Of a DNA stretch of 15,019 nt, positions 7,691 to 12,729 are shown in pieces; the first letter of the stretch is position 1, and each line of letters opens with the position of its first letter. A program made the translations under genes and the position numbers. Source of the stretch: an uncultured Clostridium sp. (lineage in GTDB: Bacteria; Cyanobacteriota; Vampirovibrionia; Gastranaerophilales; Gastranaerophilaceae); contig CAJMDF010000044.1 in NCBI GenBank assembly GCA_905212085.1, positions 1-15,019 of the forward strand, in the 5' to 3' direction. The notes below the pieces were generated by a model, which had not been told where the DNA came from, searched no databases, and saw only the letters and a program-made list of their open reading frames with translations.

Positions 7691-8158
7691 ATGAAACAAA
7701 AATTATTGTTAATTTTAGGATTACTTATTATTTTTACAGCAGTTCCTGTTAAATCAGAAGATGATGTGGAAGCTTTGGATAACACAGCTCCTTTGCCTGC
7801 TGAAGATATTAAGCCCTCTGTTCAGTCAGTTGCAGAGGATGTAAAACCTCTTGTTTTGCCTCCGAAATGGTCTGATTTTTGTGAAACAGGTTATGAAAAT
7901 GCTGTATACACAAATCGTAATGATATTTTTAATTTATTTACATTCGTCAAATCAGAACGTTTAAAAAAGAATTATTGGGCTGAACGCAGAGCAAGTTTTG
8001 AAAGTTATTTGAAAAGCTGTAATGCTTTGACAGAAGATGCATCAAAAGCGACTTGTTATGCTGAATTAAAAAAATCAGAAGAACAAAAAAATGATTTGTA
8101 TAAGCTGAAAAGAAAACAACTTCTTTATGAAAACAATATTGAATTAGACAGAAGATAA
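7691..8158 (+). CDS. Unrecognised secreted protein with signal peptide
   Basis: This 155-residue protein is of unknown function. Residues 1-22 form a classic signal peptide: MKQK, a hydrophobic run LLLILGLLIIFTAV, and a likely cleavage after PVKS. An acidic, Pro-rich linker follows (about 23-60), then a charged, probably helical domain with three cysteines (DFCETG, KSCNAL, ATCYAEL) and a Lys/Glu-rich C-terminal end. Export is firmly suggested. GGAG just upstream is the ribosome-binding site. It lies 12 bases after the acyl ligase gene, so it shares that transcript, though no functional link is evident. Its stop is five bases from the stop of the convergent helical-protein gene, with no terminator between them. 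Best described as a periplasmic or secreted hypothetical protein. Confidence 0.88.
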   Translation: MKQKLLLILGLLIIFTAVPVKSEDDVEALDNTAPLPAEDIKPSVQSVAEDVKPLVLPPKWSDFCETGYENAVYTNRNDIFNLFTFVKSERLKKNYWAERRASFESYLKSCNALTEDASKATCYAELKKSEEQKNDLYKLKRKQLLYENNIELDRR

Positions 8159-8163
8159 ATTTA

Positions 8164-8355
8164 TTAGCAATATTCCGTGATTTTATCGATTTCCTTGAGC
8201 GAAAGTTCAAGGATTTCGTATATATTGCCAATTTGACTATTTTCGCTCATTTCACATTCTGCATAAACTTTCAGTACCTGCAGATAACTGCTTAGTTTTG
8301 TTGCATGCTCGGATATAATATTTAATTTTTCAAAGTATTTTTTCTCTGTTTGCAT
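8164..8355 (-). CDS. Small helical protein, divergent partner of the AbrB-type regulator
   Basis: This 63-residue protein belongs to no family I recognise. It is predicted almost wholly helical and amphipathic, with two helices (about 5-32 and 40-62) around a polar turn (EMSENSQ). It has no signal peptide or membrane segment. The ATG at 8355 touches a perfect 12-base inverted repeat, and there is no ribosome-binding site. With a promoter reading TTGACA (8395-8390), 17 bases, TACCAT (8372-8367), the transcript would begin about five bases before the start codon. It is transcribed away from the AbrB-type gene. A gapless hand alignment of 55 positions with the 12730 protein shows about nine identities and many conservative matches (IS, Y, IL, E, K, Y), weak but suggestive of a shared family. 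Confidence 0.7.
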   Translation of the reverse strand: MQTEKKYFEKLNIISEHATKLSSYLQVLKVYAECEMSENSQIGNIYEILELSLKEIDKITEYC

Positions 8356-8385
8356 ATTACTATTTTATGGTAATAAAATAGTAAT
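8356..8385. repeat. Perfect 12-base inverted repeat at the helical gene's promoter
   Basis: ATTACTATTTTA (8356-8367), the spacer TGGTAA, then TAAAATAGTAAT (8374-8385), all matching exactly. It covers the -10 box and presumed start site of the 8164-8355 gene and directly abuts its start codon. No T-run and its position argue for a protein-binding operator rather than a terminator. Confidence 0.75.
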
Positions 8386-8395
8386 AATTTGTCAA
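8367..8395 (-). promoter_or_regulatory. Promoter of the 8164-8355 helical protein gene
   Basis: On the minus strand: TTGACA (8395-8390), a 17-base spacer, TACCAT (8372-8367, four of six consensus bases). It shares bases with the -35 box of the opposite promoter. Confidence 0.5.
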
Positions 8396-8416
8396 CTAAT
8401 TATGTTACCATAAAAT
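8389..8416 (+). promoter_or_regulatory. Promoter of the AbrB-type regulator gene
   Basis: TTGTCA (8389-8394), a 16-base spacer, TAAAAT (8411-8416). The -10 lies inside the repeat copy at 8405-8416. Start near 8423, giving a short leader that carries AGGAG. Confidence 0.5.
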
Positions 8417-8443
8417 TATAATAATGTTATAACAGGAGAATTT

Positions 8444-8608
8444 ATGGTAAGAAAATCTTTAAGACCAATCGGTGGTAGTTACGGTGTAATAATCCCGAAA
8501 CTTTATCTTGAGGAGATGGGAATTAATCCGGTATTACACGATGTTGATATTGAGGTAAAAGATAAAGTGCTTATTGTTAAAAAATTAGATAAGCAAAAAG
8601 AAAATTAA
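8444..8608 (+). CDS. AbrB/MazE/SpoVT-type DNA-binding protein, 54 residues
   Basis: This short gene (start MVRKSLRPIGGSYGVIIPK, end KQKEN) encodes a swapped-hairpin AbrB-type DNA-binding domain. The signature RPIGGSYGVIIPK at residues 7-19 matches the family's R.IGNS.GV.IPK strand-turn. LYLEEMGI follows as the short helix, and VDIEVKDKVLIVKKL as the second hairpin. AGGAG at 8434-8438 is five bases before the ATG. The family includes antitoxins of the MazE/VapB type and transition-state regulators; all bind palindromic promoter DNA as dimers. No MazF or PIN toxin is next to it; the only partner is the divergent helical protein. It probably represses both promoters through the TTTATGGTAA sites (inference). 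It ends at a strong terminator. Confidence 0.85.
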   Translation: MVRKSLRPIGGSYGVIIPKLYLEEMGINPVLHDVDIEVKDKVLIVKKLDKQKEN

Positions 8609-8609
8609 A

Positions 8610-8640
8610 AAAAAGAGGTGATTTATAATCACCTCTTTTT
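8610..8640. terminator. Bidirectional terminator between the AbrB-type gene and rubrerythrin
   Basis: GAGGTGATT, the loop TAT, then AATCACCTC (8615-8635), with five As before and five Ts after. It ends both the AbrB-type transcript and the convergent rubrerythrin transcript. Confidence 0.92.
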
Positions 8641-8660
8641 AAGATTATGACATCAATTGA

Positions 8661-9203
8661 TTATGAAAAATATCTTTTCAAAAGACCGTCAAAAGCTCTT
8701 CCATGACGAGCTTCATCTTTAGCCATTTCATGAACTGTGTCATGGATAGCGTCGTAACCTAATTGTTTAGCACGAGCAGCAATAGCAAGTTTGCCTTCGC
8801 AAGCACCTTGTTCAGCTTCAGCTCTCATTTCAAGGTTTTTCTTTGTAGAATCTGTAACTACTTCGCCTAATAATTCAGCGAATTTTGCAGCGTGTTCAGC
8901 TTCTTCAAAAGCATATCTTTTGTAAGCTTCTGCAACTTCAGGGTATCCTTCTCTTTCAGCAACTCTTGACATTGCGAGGTACATACCAACTTCTGTGCAT
9001 TCACCGTTGAAGTGAGCTCTTAACCCTTCCATTACTTCTTTATCTTCAACTTTTCCGTCGCCTACTTTGTGTTCGCAAGCGTATACTTTACCTTCTGCTG
9101 TATTTATTTCTTTGAATGTAGTTGCTCCGCATAATGGGCATCTTTCAGGAGCTTTGTCTGCTTCTGTTGACCAACCACATACTGTACATACAAATTTAGC
9201 CAT
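8661..9203 (-). CDS. Reverse-type rubrerythrin (rubredoxin domain first)
   Basis: Rubrerythrins are non-haem diiron peroxidases that reduce hydrogen peroxide in anaerobes. The 180-residue protein begins with a rubredoxin-like domain whose iron ligands are C6, C9, C22 and C25 (CTVCGW and CPLCGA). A four-helix ferritin-like domain follows, with HFNGECTEVGMY (helix A), YAFEEAEHAAKF at 97-108 (E..H ligands), EMRAEAEQGA, and KDEARHGRAF at 162-171. Having the rubredoxin domain first defines the reverse rubrerythrin type known from clostridia. The start chosen is ATG 9203 because AAAGGTGG, the ribosome-binding site, includes the upstream in-frame GTG at 9212. Promoter at 9254-9282. A single-gene unit; it implies an anaerobic or oxygen-sensitive life. 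Confidence 0.95.
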   Translation of the reverse strand: MAKFVCTVCGWSTEADKAPERCPLCGATTFKEINTAEGKVYACEHKVGDGKVEDKEVMEGLRAHFNGECTEVGMYLAMSRVAEREGYPEVAEAYKRYAFEEAEHAAKFAELLGEVVTDSTKKNLEMRAEAEQGACEGKLAIAARAKQLGYDAIHDTVHEMAKDEARHGRAFDGLLKRYFS

Positions 9204-9253
9204 TTTTACCACCTTTCTTAATATAAAAAATTTAGCCTCTTTTTACATGTTTT

Positions 9254-9282
9254 ATCATACACTATAATTTTAAATTTGTAAA
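9254..9282 (-). promoter_or_regulatory. Promoter of the rubrerythrin gene
   Basis: On the minus strand: TTTACA (9282-9277), a 17-base spacer, TATGAT (9259-9254). Start near 9247, leader of about 44 bases. No clear Fur or PerR box is visible. Confidence 0.65.
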
Positions 9283-9327
9283 GTAGGAATTATTATCATT
9301 TTTTTCTGAAAAATATTTATACATAAG

Positions 9328-9354
9328 AAAAAGACCTCTTTTATTTTAGAGGTC
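9328..9354 (-). terminator. Orphan minus-strand terminator
   Basis: GACCTCT, an 8-base loop, then AGAGGTC (9333-9354). Read on the minus strand, five Ts follow the stem (As at 9328-9332 here). On the plus strand there is no T-run. No minus-strand gene ends here, so it terminates an unknown transcript from the 9355-9487 region or shields the rubrerythrin gene from read-through. Confidence 0.7.
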
Positions 9355-9451
9355 AAGGTTGGTTATTTTGGTTATGTTATAGTTATTATAATGTTTTCGG
9401 CTTTTACATTTTTTATAATTCTCCTGAAGATTAAGATTTGCCATTAGTTAA

Positions 9452-9481
9452 TTAAAAGTTTACAAAACTTTATGTTATGAT
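9452..9481 (+). promoter_or_regulatory. Extended -10 promoter and 17-base palindrome before the YkgJ-type gene
   Basis: TATGAT (9476-9481) with TGT before it, an extended -10, and a weak TTAAAA at 9452-9457. Exactly six bases separate the -10 from the ATG, so the mRNA would start at the start codon. AAAGTTT-ACA-AAACTTT (9455-9471) is a perfect inverted repeat just upstream of the -10, a plausible operator. Confidence 0.5.
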
Positions 9482-9487
9482 GTTTGT

Positions 9488-9916
9488 ATGTTCGAAAAGT
9501 TAAAAAAATTCTTTTTATCAAAAGTCCTCAAAAGGAAATATTATAGGACAGGGAAATGCAAGGCATGCGGAAAATGTTGCACTCAAATTTATGTAAAGCA
9601 TTATAAGCATGTTGTGCAAGATGAAAAAGAGTTTGAAAAACTTCAATATTTGCATCGGTTTTACTCGTATTTAAAAGTTATCGGAAAAGATGATATAGGA
9701 CTAATTTTTGAATGTCAAAATCTTGATCCTGAAACTCATAAATGTAAAATACACAAAACTCGCCCTGGGATATGCAGAAGGTATCCTCAAGAGGAATTAT
9801 TTTCTATGGGAGGAGCTTTGTCTGATGATTGCGGTTATAAGATGGAACCTATTATACCTTTTAGTGAGGTTTTAGAAAAAACGGCAAAAAAATCAAAAGG
9901 GTTATTACGCCTTTAA
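9488..9916 (+). CDS. YkgJ/UPF0153-type cysteine-cluster protein
   Basis: This 142-residue protein has eight cysteines in the pattern of the YkgJ (UPF0153, CxxCxxCC zinc or iron-sulphur) family: C24, C27, C30 and C31 in CKACGKCC, then C76, C86 (HKCKIHKTRP), C96 (GICRRYP) and C115 (DDCGY). The motif CKIHKTRPGICRRYP is the family hallmark. The basic N-terminal 20 residues are not a signal peptide. The biochemical role of the family is not established; metal binding is likely. There is no ribosome-binding site, and the -10 box lies six bases before the ATG, so translation may be leaderless. No terminator is seen before the next gene, 118 bases on. Confidence 0.88.
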   Translation: MFEKLKKFFLSKVLKRKYYRTGKCKACGKCCTQIYVKHYKHVVQDEKEFEKLQYLHRFYSYLKVIGKDDIGLIFECQNLDPETHKCKIHKTRPGICRRYPQEELFSMGGALSDDCGYKMEPIIPFSEVLEKTAKKSKGLLRL

Positions 9917-10034
9917 AAATTTCCTATTATTTTGTTCAATTATACCAAAATATTTTTTGCTACTTTCCGGCAATGAAAAATATCACATTATCGTCTAAGC
10001 TAAAGATGTAGAATATTTTGAAAGGCTGGAAAAT

Positions 10035-10355
10035 ATGAAAAAATATATACTATTAATAGCACTAGTTGGAATCTCATTACCTGTATTTGCAGTATGCAGT
10101 ATAACAGGCAGGGCTTGCACAGCGACATCAAATTGGGATTCAAAACCATTACAGCAAAAATATATCCCTAATAATTTGAATGATTTACAAAGAGCTGATG
10201 CATTTCAACCGAAATATGTAGTTCCTTATCGTGATGCTTTAATTAATACAGAACCTGCTAATCCTGTCCAGACTCCTACAAATGATTACAATTCTAATTG
10301 TCAATTTGGGGTTTGTTTGCCTAGTGCAGAACCCGGCGGGGATGTTTTGGAATAG
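10035..10355 (+). CDS. Unrecognised small secreted protein with two cysteine pairs
   Basis: This 106-residue hypothetical protein begins with a signal peptide (MKKYILLIALVGISLPVFA, cleavage after A19 likely). The mature part starts VCSITGRAC, with cysteines at 21 and 28, and has a matching pair near the C-terminus in NCQFGVCLPS. Between lies a Pro/Asn/Gln-rich, probably extended region. The four cysteines could form disulphides after export. C21 lies two residues past the cleavage site, but the sequence does not fit a lipobox, so a lipoprotein is unlikely. AAAGG at 10021-10025 is the ribosome-binding site. A GC-rich terminator follows immediately, so it is a short unit ending before dnaK. I do not recognise the family. 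Confidence 0.85.
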   Translation: MKKYILLIALVGISLPVFAVCSITGRACTATSNWDSKPLQQKYIPNNLNDLQRADAFQPKYVVPYRDALINTEPANPVQTPTNDYNSNCQFGVCLPSAEPGGDVLE

Positions 10356-10362
10356 CTGGATG

Positions 10363-10389
10363 AAAGGCGGGCCGGTCACCCGCCTTTTT
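10363..10389 (+). terminator. Terminator after the 10035 gene
   Basis: AAAGGCGGG, the loop CCGGTCA, then CCCGCC and five Ts (10385-10389). It is the most GC-rich hairpin in the window and isolates dnaK from upstream transcription. Confidence 0.93.
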
Positions 10390-10442
10390 GTATGTTAGAA
10401 ATATTAATTTTTTGTTTATTTTTTAAGGAATTATAAAAAACG

Positions 10443-10454
10443 ATGTTATAACAT
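10443..10454. promoter_or_regulatory. 12-base palindrome in the dnaK promoter region
   Basis: ATGTTATAACAT is perfectly self-complementary and contains an extended -10-like TGTTATAAC. A perfect TATAAT follows at 10458-10463. Neither has a good -35 box (AT-only sequence upstream). No CIRCE element (TTAGCACTC-N9-GAGTGCTAA) is present between 10390 and 10501, so HrcA control is not indicated. Confidence 0.4.
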
Positions 10455-10501
10455 AAATATAATTAAAAGGATGTAATTATTAGTAAAGGAGATAATTAAT
10501 T

Positions 10502-12343
10502 ATGGCAAAGACAATTGGTATTGACTTGGGTACAACAAACTCTGTTGTAGCAGTCATGGAAGGTGGTAAACCTACAGTTATTGCCAACGCAGAAGGTTCT
10601 CGTACAACTCCTTCAATTGTTGGTTTTTCTAAAACAGGAGAAAAATTAGTAGGTCAGTTAGCAAAACGTCAAGCTATTTTGAACCCTGATAAAACTATCG
10701 CTTCTATCAAAAGACACATGGGCGAAGATTACAAAGTAAATATTGATGGTAAAGACTATACTCCTCAAGAAATTTCAGCTATGATTTTGAGAAAATTGGC
10801 TGATGATGCTTCTAATTACTTGGGAGAAAAAGTTACATCAGCAGTAATAACAGTTCCTGCTTACTTTAACGATGCTCAAAGACAAGCTACTAAAGATGCA
10901 GGCAGAATTGCAGGTTTGGATGTTCTACGTATCGTAAACGAACCTACAGCTGCTGCTTTGGCTTACGGTCTTGAAAAAGAAAAATCAGAAAAAGTTTTAG
11001 TATTCGACTTAGGTGGTGGTACATTCGATGTATCAATCCTTGAAATCGGTGATGGTGTTCATGAAGTTCTTTCAACATCAGGTGATACTCACTTAGGTGG
11101 CGATGACTTTGACCAAAAAGTTATGGATTGGATTTGTGATGAATTCAAGAAACAAGAAGGTATTGATCTTCGTGGTGACAAACAAGCTATGCAACGTGTT
11201 AAAGAAGCTGCAGAAAAAGCTAAATGTGAATTGTCATCAGTTATGGAAACAAATATCAGCTTACCTTTTATCACAGCTGATGCTAACGGTCCAAAACACT
11301 TAGACTTAAATTTAACAAGAGCTAAATTTGAAGATTTATGCCGTGACTTGTTGAATAGATGTAAAACTCCGGTTGAAAACGCATTGAAAGATGCAGGAAT
11401 TACAAAAAATGATATTAATGAAGTAGTTCTTGTAGGTGGTTCAACTCGTATCCCTGCAGTTCAACAATTAGTAAAAGAATATACAGGTAAAGAACCTAAC
11501 CAATCTGTAAACCCTGATGAAGTTGTTGCAGTTGGTGCTGCAATTCAAGCAGGTGTATTAGCAGGTGAAGTTAAAGATATCGTACTTTTGGATGTAACTC
11601 CGTTGACACTTGGTATTGAAACTTTAGGTGGAGTTATGACTCCTCTAGTTCCAAGAAACACTACAATCCCTGTTTCTAAATCTCAAGTATTCTCAACTGC
11701 TGAAAACAACCAAACAGCTGTAGATATCCACGTATTGCAAGGTGAAAGACCAATGGCTAAAGATAACAAATCTTTAGGTATGTTCAGACTTGACGGTATC
11801 CCACCAGCAATGAGAGGATTGCCTCAAATCGAAGTTACATTCGATATTGATGCTAACGGTATTGTAAACGTTTCAGCTAAAGATAAAGCTACAAATAAAG
11901 AACAAAAAATTACAATTACAAATTCTTCTAACCTTTCAGAAGCTGATATTGATAAAATGGTTAAAGAAGCTGAAGCTAACGCTGCTGAAGATAAGAAGAA
12001 AAAAGAAGAAGCTGAAATTAAAAACAATGCTACAAGTTTAATCGGTTCTGCTGACAGAATTGTAAAAGATTTCGAAGGCAAAATTGATTCAGCTGACAAA
12101 GCTAAATTAGATGAACAAAAAGCAGCTCTTCAAAAAGCTTTAGATGAAAACAAACCTACTGATGAATTGAAAAAATTGTCAGAAGAATTACAACAAACTA
12201 TGTTTAGTATTTCTCAAAAAGCTTATGAAGCAGTTCAAAAAGAAGAACAATCTACTGCAAATTCTGAAAACGCATCTTCAAATGAAAATAAAAAAGATGG
12301 CGGCGACGATGATGTAATAGATGCTGAATATACTAAAGAATAA
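10502..12343 (+). CDS. dnaK: Chaperone DnaK (Hsp70)
   Basis: DnaK is the ATP-driven Hsp70 chaperone that, with DnaJ and GrpE, binds exposed hydrophobic segments and aids folding. The protein has 613 residues, slightly shorter than E. coli DnaK. Nucleotide-binding signatures are IGIDLGTTNS at 5-14, VFDLGGGTFDVS at 167-178 and VLVGGSTRIPAVQ at 309-321. The interdomain linker VLLDVTPLTLGIE is at 361-373. Then come the substrate-binding sandwich, a helical lid rich in Lys/Glu/Ala, and the acidic tail GGDDDVIDAEYTKE. ATG 10502 follows AAAGGAG (10485-10491) by ten bases. Its NISLPFI and GPKHL...LTRAKFEDLC stretches resemble cyanobacterial DnaK2. It stands alone, without grpE, dnaJ or hrcA, between two terminators. 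Confidence 0.98.
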   Translation: MAKTIGIDLGTTNSVVAVMEGGKPTVIANAEGSRTTPSIVGFSKTGEKLVGQLAKRQAILNPDKTIASIKRHMGEDYKVNIDGKDYTPQEISAMILRKLADDASNYLGEKVTSAVITVPAYFNDAQRQATKDAGRIAGLDVLRIVNEPTAAALAYGLEKEKSEKVLVFDLGGGTFDVSILEIGDGVHEVLSTSGDTHLGGDDFDQKVMDWICDEFKKQEGIDLRGDKQAMQRVKEAAEKAKCELSSVMETNISLPFITADANGPKHLDLNLTRAKFEDLCRDLLNRCKTPVENALKDAGITKNDINEVVLVGGSTRIPAVQQLVKEYTGKEPNQSVNPDEVVAVGAAIQAGVLAGEVKDIVLLDVTPLTLGIETLGGVMTPLVPRNTTIPVSKSQVFSTAENNQTAVDIHVLQGERPMAKDNKSLGMFRLDGIPPAMRGLPQIEVTFDIDANGIVNVSAKDKATNKEQKITITNSSNLSEADIDKMVKEAEANAAEDKKKKEEAEIKNNATSLIGSADRIVKDFEGKIDSADKAKLDEQKAALQKALDENKPTDELKKLSEELQQTMFSISQKAYEAVQKEEQSTANSENASSNENKKDGGDDDVIDAEYTKE

Positions 12344-12365
12344 TGATTAAAAGTCATAATCTTTT

Positions 12366-12397
12366 AAAAACGACCTCTTTTATGAGAGGTCGTTTTT
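12366..12397. terminator. Bidirectional terminator between dnaK and the 12425 HTH gene
   Basis: CGACCTCT, the loop TTTATG, then AGAGGTCG (12371-12392), flanked by five As and five Ts, so the pairing extends to 13 bases. It works for dnaK and for the convergent minus-strand gene. Confidence 0.93.
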
Positions 12398-12424
12398 GTT
12401 ATTAGTAAATGTTTTTAATTTATA

Positions 12425-12628
12425 TTATTTTTCTTTATATTCAATTTTAAATCCTATTATATCCAATATTTCTCTGACTTCTTCAAATTTTATAGTCTTC
12501 TTTGCAAGTTTATTAGATAGACTTTTTACAGAAGTTTTCTTTCCCTTTTCAGTTAATAATTCTGCAAGTTTAGTCATTGTAATTGCTTTTTGCGCAAGTA
12601 GCATTTTAATATCTTCTCTTATACTCAT
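12425..12628 (-). CDS. Small helix-turn-helix regulator of a phage-repressor-like type
   Basis: The 67-residue protein is a compact helix-turn-helix domain: LLAQKAITMTKLAELLTEK forms the first helices, VKSLSNKLAKKTIKFEEV the recognition region, and REILDIIGFKIEY the closing helix and strand. The pattern of TMTKLA, then SLSNKL, then TIKFEEV and an IGFKIE end is typical of short repressor-like proteins found widely in low-GC bacteria. There is no ribosome-binding site. The promoter (TTGTCA 12663-12658, 17 bases, TAAACT 12640-12635) leaves six bases to the ATG, so the transcript should start at the start codon. It is divergent from the helical protein gene at 12730 and probably represses both promoters through the inverted repeat at 12686-12707 (inference). 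Confidence 0.85.
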   Translation of the reverse strand: MSIREDIKMLLAQKAITMTKLAELLTEKGKKTSVKSLSNKLAKKTIKFEEVREILDIIGFKIEYKEK

Positions 12629-12634
12629 ATTATT

Positions 12635-12663
12635 AGTTTATCTTTTTCTACAAAATTTGACAA
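12635..12663 (-). promoter_or_regulatory. Promoter of the 12425 HTH gene
   Basis: On the minus strand: TTGTCA (12663-12658), a 17-base spacer, TAAACT (12640-12635). Its -35 overlaps the -35 of the opposite promoter. Start predicted at the ATG. Confidence 0.5.
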
Positions 12664-12685
12664 AAGTCTATGAATTTGATACTAT
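12657..12685 (+). promoter_or_regulatory. Promoter of the 12730 helical protein gene
   Basis: Perfect TTGACA (12657-12662), a 17-base spacer, TACTAT (12680-12685) with TGA before it, an extended -10. Start near 12692, inside the inverted repeat 12686-12707. Confidence 0.7.
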
Positions 12686-12714
12686 ATTTCTATTATTAAA
12701 TAGAAATTTCTATG
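12686..12714. promoter_or_regulatory. Inverted repeat operator candidate plus a third half-site
   Basis: ATTTCTATT, ATTA, AATAGAAAT (12686-12707) is a perfect 9-base inverted repeat directly after the -10 box. A third half-site, ATTTCTAT, follows at 12706-12713. A bound repressor here would block initiation at the forward promoter. Confidence 0.6.
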
Positions 12715-12729
12715 AAAAACAGGAAAAAT

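Larger units (their letters stand above)
8362..8450. promoter_or_regulatory. Three-copy TTTATGGTAA operator array between divergent genes
   Basis: TTTATGGTAA occurs at 8364-8373, as its complement at 8405-8414, and again at 8441-8450, where it contains the AbrB-type start codon. The first two copies extend to a perfect 12-base inverted pair (8362-8373 with 8405-8416) centred at 8389, where the two -35 boxes overlap. The first copy covers the helical gene's -10 and the second the AbrB gene's -10. Confidence 0.6.

Noticed and set aside
8424..8433. ATGTTATAAC, also present before dnaK, as a shared promoter or operator.
   Set aside because: At 8424 it runs straight into the ribosome-binding site and cannot be a -10; two copies of an AT-rich 10-mer in 15 kb of AT-rich DNA are weak evidence.
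8164..8608. Classical MazEF or VapBC toxin-antitoxin system.
   Set aside because: The AbrB-type protein fits an antitoxin fold, but the partner is divergent rather than downstream and has no MazF or PIN features. Called a regulator pair instead.
9346..9444. A minus-strand open frame of 32 codons (starts MANLNLQENYKK) ending in the orphan terminator.
   Set aside because: No ribosome-binding site, no convincing promoter, and low-complexity Asn/Lys/Tyr content. Not enough to call a gene.
10390..10501. CIRCE/HrcA heat-shock element before dnaK.
   Set aside because: The TTAGCACTC-N9-GAGTGCTAA pattern is absent.
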